Part shown: in pieces, positions 26,079 through 35,209 of the stretch
How positions within the stretch are numbered: the first letter of the stretch is position 1
How the letters are laid out: every line of letters begins with the position of its first letter
Assembly: GCA_017460395.1 (NCBI GenBank)
Contig: JAFUBA010000053.1
Location: 1-64,000, forward strand
Length of the DNA: 64,000 nt
DNA from: Clostridia bacterium
GTDB taxonomy: Bacteria; Bacillota; Clostridia; Christensenellales; Aristaeellaceae
Direction: 5' to 3'
Notes under the pieces: generated by a model
What the model was told of the DNA's origin: nothing
What the model saw: the letters and a program-made list of their open reading frames with translations, nothing else
Database searches by the model: none
Made by a program: the position numbers and the translations under genes

Positions 26079-28002
26079 GCAGCTGCGCGAGGAGTCCTGC
26101 CGTACCGGGATGCTCGAAGGTCTGCATGTCCTGCAGGCTCCGGATCATCTCCGAAAAGTTTGTGAAGGGCTGATCGAGGGAAACGAGACAGGAAGCTCCC
26201 TCTTTCCGGCTTTCCGGCACCTCCATCATCAGGCCCTCCAGAAAGCTCTCCGCAAACAGATCCTTGCCCATCGGGCGCACACTGAGATCCCCCAGCTTCG
26301 GGGGCTCTTTTCTTTTTTCCCTGGCCCTTTGGAGATCATCTGCGGCTTTCTTCTTTCTGCCCTCCAGAATCACATCCAGCCGCTGCATCCGGGTCAGCCT
26401 CGCCTTTGCAGCATCGATTCTGGACTGCAGGCTCTCAAGGTCCAGGGGCTCGCCGTCGCCCTGTGCATCCTCAGAAGCGTCCCCTTCCGGTTCTTCCCCG
26501 TCAGCATCCCGGGCACCTTCCTGAGCCTTTCTCTCCTCGGCCAGGCGGATCTTCTCCATCGCCTCATCGATATCCGCCTTCAGCCCCGCCTCCTGTAGGG
26601 AGCTGTCGCTCAGCGCTTCCCTGAGGACCGACAGGGTCAGGCGGCCGCCGATGATCTCGTCCATCTGCCGCTGCTGCTCCTCCATCTCCTCAAGGACGCT
26701 CTCGCCGCCCCTCAGGTGCTTCAGTGCCTTCTCCTCCTCCGAGTCCTCCTCGTCGCCCCGGTGGACGATGCCCTCGCTTGGGAGGCCGGTCATCTGAAAG
26801 TCATAGTGTTCCAGGGCCAGCTGGCCAGCCACCGTCAGGATCTGCTCATAGTGCGCAGCGCTCTTTCCGGCTTCCGCCTCCAGCTCCTGCGAGTAGACCA
26901 TGGTAAGGGGAAGTGCCTTCTGGGCGGAGAGGAGAAAGCGAAAGAGCATGTCGCCCATTCTCCCGAGGGCAGACAGGAGGCGCTCCTCCCGGATGCTCTC
27001 CTCCTCGTTGCCGAGCGCATGGGCGTAGAGGGCGCCTGCCCATCTCAGCTGCCGCTCCCACCGCCTGCCCCTCGTTTCTCCCTGCGAGAGGACCTCCATG
27101 GCGGAGGGGATGCCCGAAAACCTTGCGGTGGCAAGCGCCTCTACCAGGCGCTCAAGCCGCTCCCGGACAAATCCTTCATCCGCCTCAAAGACCTGCCACA
27201 TGCTGCCCTCATCCGTGGAAAAGGTGAAGGCACCCCGATCGCCCCGAAGGCAGCGCTGCAGGAGGCGGAGCATGATCAGGTCCGCGATGCTGCCGCCAGT
27301 GGAAGTGTCCTCCGTCTCCCCCTGAAAGCGCATGTCCTGTGGAAGTCCGATGAGACTGAGGAAGCGTCCCTCCCTCGGCAGGAGCGAGAGCACCTCCCGG
27401 CAGGCGCCTCCTAAGTCCTTTTCCCTGAGGGGGAGGGCCAGAATACAGGATATCTTCTCAGATGGCAGGTGATCGTGGAGCATCCGGCTGACTGCCAGGA
27501 TGCCGGATGCGCACTCTGCGTCCGTAAGGCTGCCGATCAGAATAACCTCCGTGTCATCCCGCGCCCGTGCCTCCGCCACCAGGTCCCGCATCGCTCCGTC
27601 CGGTTCCCCGGACAGTTTCTCCGAGAAGGCCAGCTGGGATACGGCGAGGGAGGATGAGAGGTTGCGCCGCAGGGTTTCCGATTCCCGAAAGAGCGTATTC
27701 ATGAGGAGACGGTCGCTTTCCGTCTCCACCATCTCCAGGATGCTGCCCTGCAGCCCCTCCTCCGGCCAGACTGCCAGGGAGACGGCAGGGCCGAAGCCCC
27801 GGTGCTCAGAGAGCCCGTACATGCCGCGAAGCTGCGTGTAGTCGAGGACCTCCTGACGGAGTGTGTGCACGTCCTCCTCGCTCTTTCCTATCTGGATCAG
27901 CCGCAGGGCGTCGGCCTCAAGGAGATCTGCCATCCCAAAGGAGAGAATGCCATCCATCAGATGCATTCCCCACGATCCAAAGCTCAGGATATATGCTCTC
28001 AT
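26065..28002 (-). CDS. Tubulin/FtsZ-fold-like protein with acidic coiled coil (645 aa, tentative)
   Basis: No confident family match. The N-terminal ~330 residues read like a degenerate tubulin-like GTPase: YILSFGSWGMHLMDGI (4-19) where the first glycine-rich loop would be, a strand ALRLIQIGKS, and EVILIGSLTDAECASGI (152-168) where the family has its GGTGSG signature. The signature glycines are mostly lost, so GTP binding is doubtful. Residues ~420-565 are acidic and form coiled coils, with a short conserved-looking tail. I considered an unrelated alpha/beta protein as the alternative. The gene lies upstream of, and in the same direction as, the SrfB-like gene but is separated from it by the RNase H gene on the other strand. 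Confidence 0.6.
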   Translation of the reverse strand: MRAYILSFGSWGMHLMDGILSFGMADLLEADALRLIQIGKSEEDVHTLRQEVLDYTQLRGMYGLSEHRGFGPAVSLAVWPEEGLQGSILEMVETESDRLLMNTLFRESETLRRNLSSSLAVSQLAFSEKLSGEPDGAMRDLVAEARARDDTEVILIGSLTDAECASGILAVSRMLHDHLPSEKISCILALPLREKDLGGACREVLSLLPREGRFLSLIGLPQDMRFQGETEDTSTGGSIADLIMLRLLQRCLRGDRGAFTFSTDEGSMWQVFEADEGFVRERLERLVEALATARFSGIPSAMEVLSQGETRGRRWERQLRWAGALYAHALGNEEESIREERLLSALGRMGDMLFRFLLSAQKALPLTMVYSQELEAEAGKSAAHYEQILTVAGQLALEHYDFQMTGLPSEGIVHRGDEEDSEEEKALKHLRGGESVLEEMEEQQRQMDEIIGGRLTLSVLREALSDSSLQEAGLKADIDEAMEKIRLAEERKAQEGARDADGEEPEGDASEDAQGDGEPLDLESLQSRIDAAKARLTRMQRLDVILEGRKKKAADDLQRAREKRKEPPKLGDLSVRPMGKDLFAESFLEGLMMEVPESRKEGASCLVSLDQPFTNFSEMIRSLQDMQTFEHPGTAGLLAQLLSGR

Positions 28003-28058
28003 GGTGGCACCTGCTTTCTACTACATCGTCTTGTTCCTGTTCATTTCCCCTCAGTAAA

Positions 28059-28087
28059 CTCAAAGGCGTGCTGTGCACGCCTTTGAG
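28059..28087 (-). terminator. Terminator of the galE operon
   Basis: Perfect 12-bp stem CTCAAAGGCGTG/CACGCCTTTGAG with a 5-base loop, 11 bp after the galE stop (28098). The T-tract on the minus strand is short (TTTACT). Confidence 0.7.
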
Positions 28088-28097
28088 GAAAGGGGCA

Positions 28098-29108
28098 TCA
28101 ATAGCCCTTCGGGTTGTTTTTCTGATAGTTCCACGCGTCCCGGCACATGTCTTCCAGGTTCTTTTCCGCTCTCCAGCCCAGTACCTCGGCGGCCTTCTTC
28201 GGGTCTGCGAAGCATGCGTCCACATCGCCCGCGCGGCGGGGGCTGATCTCATAGGGGATCTGAATGCCGTTGACCTTCTCAAAGGTCTTTACCAGGTCCA
28301 GCACACTGTAGCCGACGCCCGTGCCGAGGTTCACGATGTCACAGCCCTGCCGGCCCTCCGCGTACTGGCAGGCCTTCACATGGCCCTTTGCCAGGTCCAC
28401 CACATGGATGTAGTCGCGCACACCGGTGCCGTCGTGGGTCTGGTAATCGTTGCCGAAGACATGAAGCTTCTCCAGCGTGCCGGCCGCCACCCTCGTGATG
28501 TAGGGCATGAGGTTATTGGGGATGCCGGAGGGGTTTTCGCCGATCCTGCCGCTCTCGTGAGCGCCGATGGGGTTAAAGTAGCGCAGGAGCACCACAGACC
28601 ACTCGGGATCAGCGTCACACACACCCATGAGAATCTTCTCGATCATGTACTTGGTCCAGCCATAGGGGTTCGTGCAGCCCTTGCAGAACATGTCCTCCCT
28701 CAGCGGCACCTCGTCCGGCACCCCGTAGACGGTGGCAGAGGAGGAGAAGACGATGCACTTGCAGCCGTGCCGCTGCATGGTTTCGCACAGCGTCAGCGTG
28801 GTATCCAGGTTGTTCCTGTAGTAGCGAAGGGGCTGCTGCACGCTCTCGCCCACCGCCTTGAGGCCTGCAAAGTGGACCACACAGTCAAACTGGTACTCTG
28901 AAAAGAGCGCCTCCATGGCATCCCGGTCTGCCACGTCCGCCTCCACCAGCGGCACCTTCTGTCCGCTGATCTCCTCGATGCGCCGGTGTGCCTCAGGGCT
29001 GGAGTTCACGAAATTGTCCACAATCACCACACTGTGGCCTGCCGCCATCAGCTCGATGGCCGTGTGGGAACCGATAAATCCTGCGCCGCCGGTCAGAAGA
29101 ATCTGCAT
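28098..29108 (-). CDS. galE: UDP-glucose 4-epimerase
   Basis: Interconverts UDP-glucose and UDP-galactose in the cytoplasm. The NAD-binding start is LLTGGAGFIGSHT (residues 4-16), with the catalytic Ser/Tyr-Lys region FSSSATVYG and NPYGWTKYMIE, and the sugar-binding HESGRIGENPSGIPNNL segment. The length of 336 aa is typical. It is the last of three genes (sugar transferase, nucleotidyltransferase, galE) spaced by about 50 bp each, suggesting that it feeds UDP-galactose to surface polysaccharide synthesis as well as serving galactose use. Confidence 0.97.
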   Translation of the reverse strand: MQILLTGGAGFIGSHTAIELMAAGHSVVIVDNFVNSSPEAHRRIEEISGQKVPLVEADVADRDAMEALFSEYQFDCVVHFAGLKAVGESVQQPLRYYRNNLDTTLTLCETMQRHGCKCIVFSSSATVYGVPDEVPLREDMFCKGCTNPYGWTKYMIEKILMGVCDADPEWSVVLLRYFNPIGAHESGRIGENPSGIPNNLMPYITRVAAGTLEKLHVFGNDYQTHDGTGVRDYIHVVDLAKGHVKACQYAEGRQGCDIVNLGTGVGYSVLDLVKTFEKVNGIQIPYEISPRRAGDVDACFADPKKAAEVLGWRAEKNLEDMCRDAWNYQKNNPKGY

Positions 29109-29159
29109 ATCATTTGCTCCTTTTCCTGTCGCTGATGCTCACATCATTCGCCTGTCTGA

Positions 29160-30062
29160 TCACAATGTGTCCGGATATACGCCCTTTTCGTGCAGTTTTC
29201 TCAGTTCCTCCTGCACAAGTGCCCTGTCCTCCCGGTAGGTCATGCCGAACCACACGGCGTGCGTGGTCAGCACCTCCACCGGCATCCCGTCCTCGTGCAT
29301 GAGTTCGTCCACCAGCGTCGGCAGCACATACTCGCACTTCATGGGGTCAAGGTCGGTCCTCGAAAGGAATGCCTTCAGTCTCTCCTCGCCCTTTTCCATG
29401 ATCCAGGGCGTGAACCCCCAGAAGTTCATGGACACGGGCGCGTCGTGCCGAAGCAGCACGCCCTCAGGGTTCTTTTCGTCCCCGAAGTCCCGGATCGTGC
29501 CGTCCTCCATGGGGCGGATCTTGTACGTCTCCACCACCTTCTGAAGAAGGCCGTCCTTCACCTCGCACACGCCCCTGGTGACGGTGCCGTTGGGGCTGAC
29601 GGTGTTACAGAGATCATAGGCCACCATGGAGGCACGCTTTCCTTCCATGCGGTCAAGACACTCGCTCATGGCTGCAAAGGCGTCCTGACCATAGTAGTCG
29701 TCCGCGTTGATGACCGCAAAATTCCCGTCGATCACGTCCTTGGCACTCAGCACCGCATGCACGGTGCCGTAGGGCTTGGTGCGGCCCTCCGGGGCCTGAA
29801 AGCCACCGGGCAGGGAGTCAAACTCCTGATAGGCGTAATCGACCCTGACCTTCTCTGCCACCTTGTCGCCCACCATCTCCCGGAACATTTCATCCATGGA
29901 GCGCTTGATCACAAAGACCACGTGGTCAAAGCCCGCCTGCACGGCATCGTGGATACCGTACTCCATGAGGATCTCACCGCCGGGGCCGATGCGGTCCACC
30001 TGCTTGTTTCCCCCATACCTGGACCCCATGCCCGCGGCCATGATCAGAAGTGTCTTGCTCAT
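29160..30062 (-). CDS. Sugar-phosphate nucleotidyltransferase family protein
   Basis: A 300-residue NTP-transferase fold. The nucleotide-binding start is LLIMAAGMGSRYGG (residues 5-18), followed by lysine-containing NKQVDRIGPGGEILMEY; FAVINADDYYG carries the metal-binding aspartates. The sequence differs from the classical GalU and RmlA groups, and I cannot fix the sugar or nucleotide. Its place between a polyprenyl-phosphate sugar transferase and galE suggests that it makes an activated sugar for the same surface polysaccharide. A UDP-sugar product is plausible given galE. Confidence 0.88.
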   Translation of the reverse strand: MSKTLLIMAAGMGSRYGGNKQVDRIGPGGEILMEYGIHDAVQAGFDHVVFVIKRSMDEMFREMVGDKVAEKVRVDYAYQEFDSLPGGFQAPEGRTKPYGTVHAVLSAKDVIDGNFAVINADDYYGQDAFAAMSECLDRMEGKRASMVAYDLCNTVSPNGTVTRGVCEVKDGLLQKVVETYKIRPMEDGTIRDFGDEKNPEGVLLRHDAPVSMNFWGFTPWIMEKGEERLKAFLSRTDLDPMKCEYVLPTLVDELMHEDGMPVEVLTTHAVWFGMTYREDRALVQEELRKLHEKGVYPDTL

Positions 30063-30113
30063 TATCGTTGCCTCCGTCTATGCTGACTAAATCTATGCAG
30101 ATGGATTCTTGGA

Positions 30114-31514
30114 TCAATGATTTTTCGAGGAACCCGGTTTTTCTGTCTCCCGAAACCCCTCTGTGGAGTCCGGCCTGAAGAGCACGGTCAGTGTCCTGAA
30201 GATCAGCCGTACATCGTTCCAGAGGGAGAAGTTTTCGATATACATCAGGTCCAGCATCAGCTTGTCTTCGGGAGAGGTATTGTACTTTCCCTCGATCTGC
30301 GCATAGCCGGTGAGCCCCGCCTTCACCTTCTCCCTGTAGACAAAGGTCGGGAGATCCGCCTTGTAGCGGGTGATGTTATCGATCATCTCAGGCCTTGGGC
30401 CGACCAGCGTCATGTCCCCGAGGAATATGTTCACAAACTGGGGCAGCTCATCGAGCCTTGTCTTCCTGAGGAAACGCCCCACCTTCGTGATCCTGTCGTC
30501 CGATTCCTGCGTGGATACAAAATGATCTGCCAGGGAAGCCTCCGCCTTCATGGTCCGAAACTTCCTGATCGTGAAGGATCTGCCGCGCACCGTCATCCGC
30601 TCCTGTCGGAAGATGACACTGCCCCCGTCCTCCAGCTTGATGGCCAGGGCGCACAGCGCCATGATGGGCGAGGTGATGATCAGTGCCAGCATGGACAGCA
30701 CGATGTCCATCAGCCGCTTGACGATCCGCTGCCACAATGTCATCTTGTGGTAGTCCATCTCAAGGAACGGCGCATCGTCCACCACCACCTGCTGGGCGGA
30801 GGAGAGCATGATGTCCTGGAGCTGGGCCTTGCACAGAACATCCCTGTGCAGGTCATAGCACATTTTCAGCAGCCGCATGGTCTCGCCCTCCGGGACGGAG
30901 GCGATGAAGACCACCTCTGCGCTCTCAATCCTGCGCGCGATCTTCGGATCATCCCAGGTGGCAGCGTCCTTCACGTGCCACTGGAGGCGGTAGTGATTGA
31001 GCTTGTCCTCAATCGCAGCCCTCTCCCCGAGGTTTCCCAGGATCAGAAGGCACTTTTTCGGAGGATAGATGGAAAAATACAGGTGATTTCCAAATCGCAC
31101 GATGACCATCAGGAAGACGGCCTGAATACCCATGCAGATCAGAAGCCACGGAAAGTCCTCGGAGGAAAAGAACTTGAGGTACGCGTTCCGGTTTTCGTTG
31201 ACGTTCATGATCTGGAGCTCCAGGTACGTCACAAGGTCTGTGACCACGCTCCCCAGATACATGTTCGTGATGATCGGCTTGCTCTTTTTCTTTCCGATAT
31301 CATAGCCGCCATACACCGCATGCATCCCGAAGGCCACCGCGACGTAGGTCAGCATCGTGGAGAACAGCGTCCTGCTGGGGTGTGCCAGCGGCCAGTTGTG
31401 CACCAGCATCGTGCGGTAAAAGGCAAAAAACAGTCCCAGGTACGTCAGGCACCTGAGGATGCCAACAATGATGTCTCCCCGGTGATTGCTCACCCGCTGA
31501 AACATCCTCCCCAA
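30114..31514 (-). CDS. Undecaprenyl-phosphate sugar phosphotransferase (exopolysaccharide initiation)
   Basis: The enzyme attaches the first sugar-phosphate to the lipid carrier at the inner membrane. The N-terminal half has four or five membrane spans and a CoA-binding-like domain (CLLILGNLGERAAI). The C-terminal catalytic domain follows: KRLMDIVLSMLALI membrane helix, VIFRQERMTVRGRSF, IRKFRTMK, RKTRLDELPQF and GDMTLVGPRPE. The start is probably TTG at 31514, nine bases after AGGAGG; the nearby ATG 31505 directly abuts GGGAGG and is too close to be used. The promoter at 31592-31620 begins the three-gene operon with the nucleotidyltransferase and galE. Confidence 0.92.
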   Translation of the reverse strand: MGRMFQRVSNHRGDIIVGILRCLTYLGLFFAFYRTMLVHNWPLAHPSRTLFSTMLTYVAVAFGMHAVYGGYDIGKKKSKPIITNMYLGSVVTDLVTYLELQIMNVNENRNAYLKFFSSEDFPWLLICMGIQAVFLMVIVRFGNHLYFSIYPPKKCLLILGNLGERAAIEDKLNHYRLQWHVKDAATWDDPKIARRIESAEVVFIASVPEGETMRLLKMCYDLHRDVLCKAQLQDIMLSSAQQVVVDDAPFLEMDYHKMTLWQRIVKRLMDIVLSMLALIITSPIMALCALAIKLEDGGSVIFRQERMTVRGRSFTIRKFRTMKAEASLADHFVSTQESDDRITKVGRFLRKTRLDELPQFVNIFLGDMTLVGPRPEMIDNITRYKADLPTFVYREKVKAGLTGYAQIEGKYNTSPEDKLMLDLMYIENFSLWNDVRLIFRTLTVLFRPDSTEGFRETEKPGSSKNH

Positions 31515-31591
31515 AACTATCCGCCTCCTTCCCTGATTCAAGGGTTTTCACAGGGCTGGAACAATCCCGTCCCGCCCCGCATACCTGCGGG

Positions 31592-31620
31592 ATTATATCA
31601 CGTCCTGCCGCTTCTGTCAG
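31592..31620 (-). promoter_or_regulatory. Promoter of the sugar transferase/nucleotidyltransferase/galE operon
   Basis: Minus strand: -35 CTGACA (31615-31620), 17-bp spacer, TGA-extended -10 TATAAT (31592-31597). The -35 box overlaps the last codons of the helicase gene. A 6-bp hairpin (CCCGCA/TGCGGG, 31576-31591) lies at the expected 5' end of the transcript. Confidence 0.8.
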
Positions 31621-34600
31621 CCTTCGTTTTTTGTCCCGGTGCTGTCTTGCGCTGCCGCCTCCAGGCGGCGCCTGAGTGCCTGCAGTTTCCTTGAAGACAC
31701 GTGCTCCGTGAGGTGCTGGCCGGCATAGGTCGGATGCAGGACCGGGTAGCGGTTCCCCGACACATACAGGAGCCGCTTGCCGATCATCCAGTCAAGGAGC
31801 ACCTGCAGTGTGTCCTCCCCCGCGCCCTTCATGCATCCCCACTGGGGGATCTCCTGGAGTTTCCACTTGCGTGCGATCTTCCCGGGTTTCCCCTGAAGCA
31901 CGTCGCACAGGACCGTGCGGGAGAAAAACTTTTTCCGGCTCATCTCCTCCACAGTGCGAAGGATCTGCCATATTGTGAATTCCAGGTCCATTTCCCCGTA
32001 GAACACGGGTTTTACGCTCGGCGTATAGACGTCCTCTGCAGGTGCGCTCACACGTTCCGGAAGCACCGGCGGTGCCTCTGCCTCCGCCTCCCTTTCCGCA
32101 GCCCGCTCCAGCATGTCCGGCTTCGGGCCGGCCTCGGTCTTCAGATACTGCGTGCGGCTCACTGTGCACCCGCAGCCCTTCCCGTCCGGCCGCCAGTTGG
32201 TGCACCCGAGGAAGGGCCCGCTGGCCCCCTGTCGGACAATGAGGAAACCGTCCGGGCAGGAGGGGCACTTTCGGATGGACATACCGCCGCCCGAAAGGTC
32301 ATTGGTCATGAAGTCACAGACCTCGGGCTCATTGGTGCACATGTAGAGCCTGAGACCGAAAGCCTGCTTGAAGCGCAGCTGCAGGGGGTATCCGCAGATG
32401 GGGCAGAGCTTCTGGGAGAGCGGGCTCTGGACCGTCTCCTGCAGCTTACCCTCCAGGCGCACCAGCGGATAGTCCCGCCTGATCTCCTGCAGAAACTCCG
32501 AGGGATTCTGCTCGGGCGCCACAAAGAACACGCGGTTCTTCGTGCGGGTCATGGCCACGTAGAACAGCCGCCGCTCCTCCGCCACGTCCATGGATCTGTC
32601 CTGGCGGCGCACAAAGCCCATCACCGGGTCGTCCAGGATCCGGCTCGGGAAGCCGTAGGGGCCGCTGCGCCCGTTGATGACCACCACCTCGTCATATCCA
32701 AGGCCCTTGGATGCGTGGGCCGTCATGAAGGTGATGGATACCTCCGGGTGCTTGACCCACGTGAGACTGTCACCCCGCTTCCTGTATTCAAACAGGCCTG
32801 AGCGCTCCAGGCGGCTTCCGTCATAGTTGAAGCGTCCGAGCAGCAGGATCTTTTCCTGCAGGATACCGTCCCGCATCTTCCCCTCCTTTTGGGCATAGGA
32901 GAGGATCTGCTCCAGCGCCATCTCCACGGCGCAGGCCATCCGGTAGTTTTCCCCGCTCTGCCGAGCGTCGTCAGACCGCTTATCCGAAGCATTATAGCTG
33001 AAGATCAGGACCGGGTCCTGAATGTTCTTGGGGCTTCTGAGCGTCTTTCTGAACTGGGTGGGGTTTCGCTGGATGAAGCCGCCCGCAATGTCGATGACCT
33101 CCTGGGCATTCCTGTAGGTCGACTCGATTTTGAGGAGCCGCGCCGGGCCCACCTTCTCCTCAAAGTGCGTAAAGAGGGTGATGTCGCTGCCGGAGAAGGA
33201 ATAGATGCTCTGCCAGTCATCCCCCACCGCCATGAGCCTTGCATTCGTCACCTTCCGCAGGGCCTGCGTCAGGTCAAAGCGCTGCATGGAGATGTCCTGA
33301 TATTCGTCCACGATGATGTACTCAAAATCCAGCTTCTGCTTCCATCGCTCCATGTCCGAAAGCGTCTTTGCCGCCCGGTTGATCATGTCCTGGAAGTCGA
33401 GGGCATCATGGTCGTGAAGGAACTGTTCCCACCTGACATAGCAGGCCCGTGCGATCTGAAGAAACAGGCGCGTGCGCACATTCTCCGTCGCCTTCTCCAT
33501 CCGGTCGAAGTCCTCGATCGTGTACCCGTCGGTCTTGAAGGCCACGATGAAGTCCTGGATGAGGTTCAGAAGGCGGCGGGCCAGACGGCTCACGTCCCCC
33601 TGCAGAAGCCTTTGGAGCACCTCGCCCGAGGGCCTCGGTGTCAGGGCGAACCCTTCCTTCTCCAGTTCCTCCCTCAGGTGGTCCTGGAGAGATCGCCCGT
33701 CGCGGTATCCGGAAAAGGTGTAGATGAGGCGCGTCCCAAAATGCCTGTGCCAGATGATCTTCTGGTTCACATTTTTCTTGTAGCGCGCCACTTCCTTCTC
33801 GCTCCATCGGTCGTTCATGCCATCCTGCGTGATCCCGAAGTGCTCAAGGTAGCACTCGTGGTCCCCCTGCCGGATGATGAAGTCCGGCGTGTAGGGCTTT
33901 TTCAGCCCCGGGATCGTGTGCGGGTAGAGCGGCTCATACTCATAGTCCAGCTGATGGAGATAGAGAAAGTTTGCAATCTCCACCTCCTGGCGGGAGCGGA
34001 GCACCTCGCTCTGGATGGTGACAGAACGCCTGAGACGACGGTCCTGGCAGACCTTCTCCACCTCGCCCAGATCGCTCCTGAGCGTCGCGTGGTTCTCCAT
34101 GGAAAGGCGGGAGAGCAGCTCTCCCATCTTCATCTGCCTGTTTTCCAGGGGATCATCAAAGTAGGAGGCAAAGAACAGCTCCAGCTGTCGTGTGAGCTGC
34201 TCGTCCTTCAGGACAGACTCCCGGAAATAGTCCAGGATCACCCAGTACATTTTCCCCTCGTCCGCCACAAGATGCGGGGCATCTTCCTTGCGAAGGATCG
34301 CGTTGCCGGCAGAATGGAAGGTGGAGATGGGACAGGGGATCTGAAGGTCCCGCTGAATCCTGTCCTGAAGCTCCTGGACGGCCTTGCGGGTGAAGGTGAT
34401 CACCAGGATTTTGGACGGATCCACATGGCAGTATTCGCACAGGTACCGGATCTTTGCAGCCACGGTCGTCGTCTTCCCCGCGCCGGCACCGGCAATCACC
34501 AGGACGTTGTCCTCATCGGTCAGTATCACCCGCCGCTGGTCATCGTCCAGATGAATGGATGGATCGGCCTTTGTGAGGAGACCGTCCAGGATCCCCCGTT

Positions 34601-35042
34601 TTTCCTCCATGGCCTTCCGGACCCATGCATCGTTGCGGGCGTCCATCTGCTCGCGCATGTGCTGCAGGCGATTCAGGATATCCTCCACCCGTGCAGGATC
34701 AAGGCCGAGTCTCCGTATCTCTCCATCCCCGAGGCCCTCCAGCGGCCGGAGAGGTATCCGCATCTCCTCCGCCTTTGGCATCCAGTCGCTGGACGGAATA
34801 TATCGGTCCTCCTTATTCCATGCCTGGAAGGCGTTTTCCGCATCGCTCAGCGCTTTATCCAAGGACTTTGCATCCTGCCATTCTGGCGCTTCCCCGGCCT
34901 TCTCCTCCGCCTCTTTGCCCGTCCCCGCCTCCAGATGCAGTACGACGGTGTTTCTGTCTTCCAGGTGCAGCCATGCTTTGACCCAGTCGACGGCATCCCG
35001 GAAATGGAACGTCAGATGTCTGGACGTTTTCTTCCCATGCAT
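31617..35042 (-). CDS. UvrD-family (DNA helicase IV-like) helicase with zinc ribbons
   Basis: Superfamily 1 3'-5' helicase of 1141 aa. Q-motif LDDDQRRVI (166-174), Walker A AGAGAGKTT (184-192), motif II VDEYQD, motif III GDDWQSIYSFSG, motif V TAHASKGLGYDEVV and motif VI VAMTRTKNR are all present. Domain 1B carries an insertion with PDF...YLEHFGI, like the nuclease-like insertion of HelD/helicase IV. After the helicase core come two four-cysteine zinc ribbons of the topoisomerase type (CPICG...C...C and CPSC...C...C). A C-terminal domain (about 1015-1110) resembles the RQC winged helix. Promoter at 35099-35127; GGAGG eight bases upstream of ATG. Likely role in DNA repair or replication-fork processing. 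Confidence 0.92.
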   Translation of the reverse strand: MHGKKTSRHLTFHFRDAVDWVKAWLHLEDRNTVVLHLEAGTGKEAEEKAGEAPEWQDAKSLDKALSDAENAFQAWNKEDRYIPSSDWMPKAEEMRIPLRPLEGLGDGEIRRLGLDPARVEDILNRLQHMREQMDARNDAWVRKAMEEKRGILDGLLTKADPSIHLDDDQRRVILTDEDNVLVIAGAGAGKTTTVAAKIRYLCEYCHVDPSKILVITFTRKAVQELQDRIQRDLQIPCPISTFHSAGNAILRKEDAPHLVADEGKMYWVILDYFRESVLKDEQLTRQLELFFASYFDDPLENRQMKMGELLSRLSMENHATLRSDLGEVEKVCQDRRLRRSVTIQSEVLRSRQEVEIANFLYLHQLDYEYEPLYPHTIPGLKKPYTPDFIIRQGDHECYLEHFGITQDGMNDRWSEKEVARYKKNVNQKIIWHRHFGTRLIYTFSGYRDGRSLQDHLREELEKEGFALTPRPSGEVLQRLLQGDVSRLARRLLNLIQDFIVAFKTDGYTIEDFDRMEKATENVRTRLFLQIARACYVRWEQFLHDHDALDFQDMINRAAKTLSDMERWKQKLDFEYIIVDEYQDISMQRFDLTQALRKVTNARLMAVGDDWQSIYSFSGSDITLFTHFEEKVGPARLLKIESTYRNAQEVIDIAGGFIQRNPTQFRKTLRSPKNIQDPVLIFSYNASDKRSDDARQSGENYRMACAVEMALEQILSYAQKEGKMRDGILQEKILLLGRFNYDGSRLERSGLFEYRKRGDSLTWVKHPEVSITFMTAHASKGLGYDEVVVINGRSGPYGFPSRILDDPVMGFVRRQDRSMDVAEERRLFYVAMTRTKNRVFFVAPEQNPSEFLQEIRRDYPLVRLEGKLQETVQSPLSQKLCPICGYPLQLRFKQAFGLRLYMCTNEPEVCDFMTNDLSGGGMSIRKCPSCPDGFLIVRQGASGPFLGCTNWRPDGKGCGCTVSRTQYLKTEAGPKPDMLERAAEREAEAEAPPVLPERVSAPAEDVYTPSVKPVFYGEMDLEFTIWQILRTVEEMSRKKFFSRTVLCDVLQGKPGKIARKWKLQEIPQWGCMKGAGEDTLQVLLDWMIGKRLLYVSGNRYPVLHPTYAGQHLTEHVSSRKLQALRRRLEAAAQDSTGTKNEG

Positions 35043-35098
35043 GTCCGCCGCCTCCCTCGTGTCAATTTTCCTGTCAAAGCTCCCGGGGCCATGGTGCC

Positions 35099-35127
35099 AT
35101 TATAGGCAGGGAGCAGAAACGTGACAA
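35099..35127 (-). promoter_or_regulatory. Promoter of the helicase gene
   Basis: Minus strand: -35 TTGTCA (35122-35127), 17-bp spacer, -10 TATAAT (35099-35104), 57 bp upstream of the ATG at 35042. Confidence 0.8.
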
Positions 35128-35163
35128 GCCGGAGCAGCCTGTGCTGTCTGTCTCAAAGCACAG

Positions 35164-35187
35164 AAAAAAGAGGACATCACTGTCCTC
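35164..35187 (-). terminator. Terminator of the membrane-anchored 293-aa protein gene
   Basis: Perfect 7-bp stem GAGGACA/TGTCCTC with GTGA loop, followed by TTTTTT on the minus strand, 22 bp after the stop at 35210. Confidence 0.85.
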
Positions 35188-35209
35188 CTTTTGCATGTGT
35201 TGACTTATC

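Noticed and set aside
32889-35105. 738-codon plus-strand frame over the helicase gene
   Set aside because: Antisense shadow of a well-supported helicase; no motifs.
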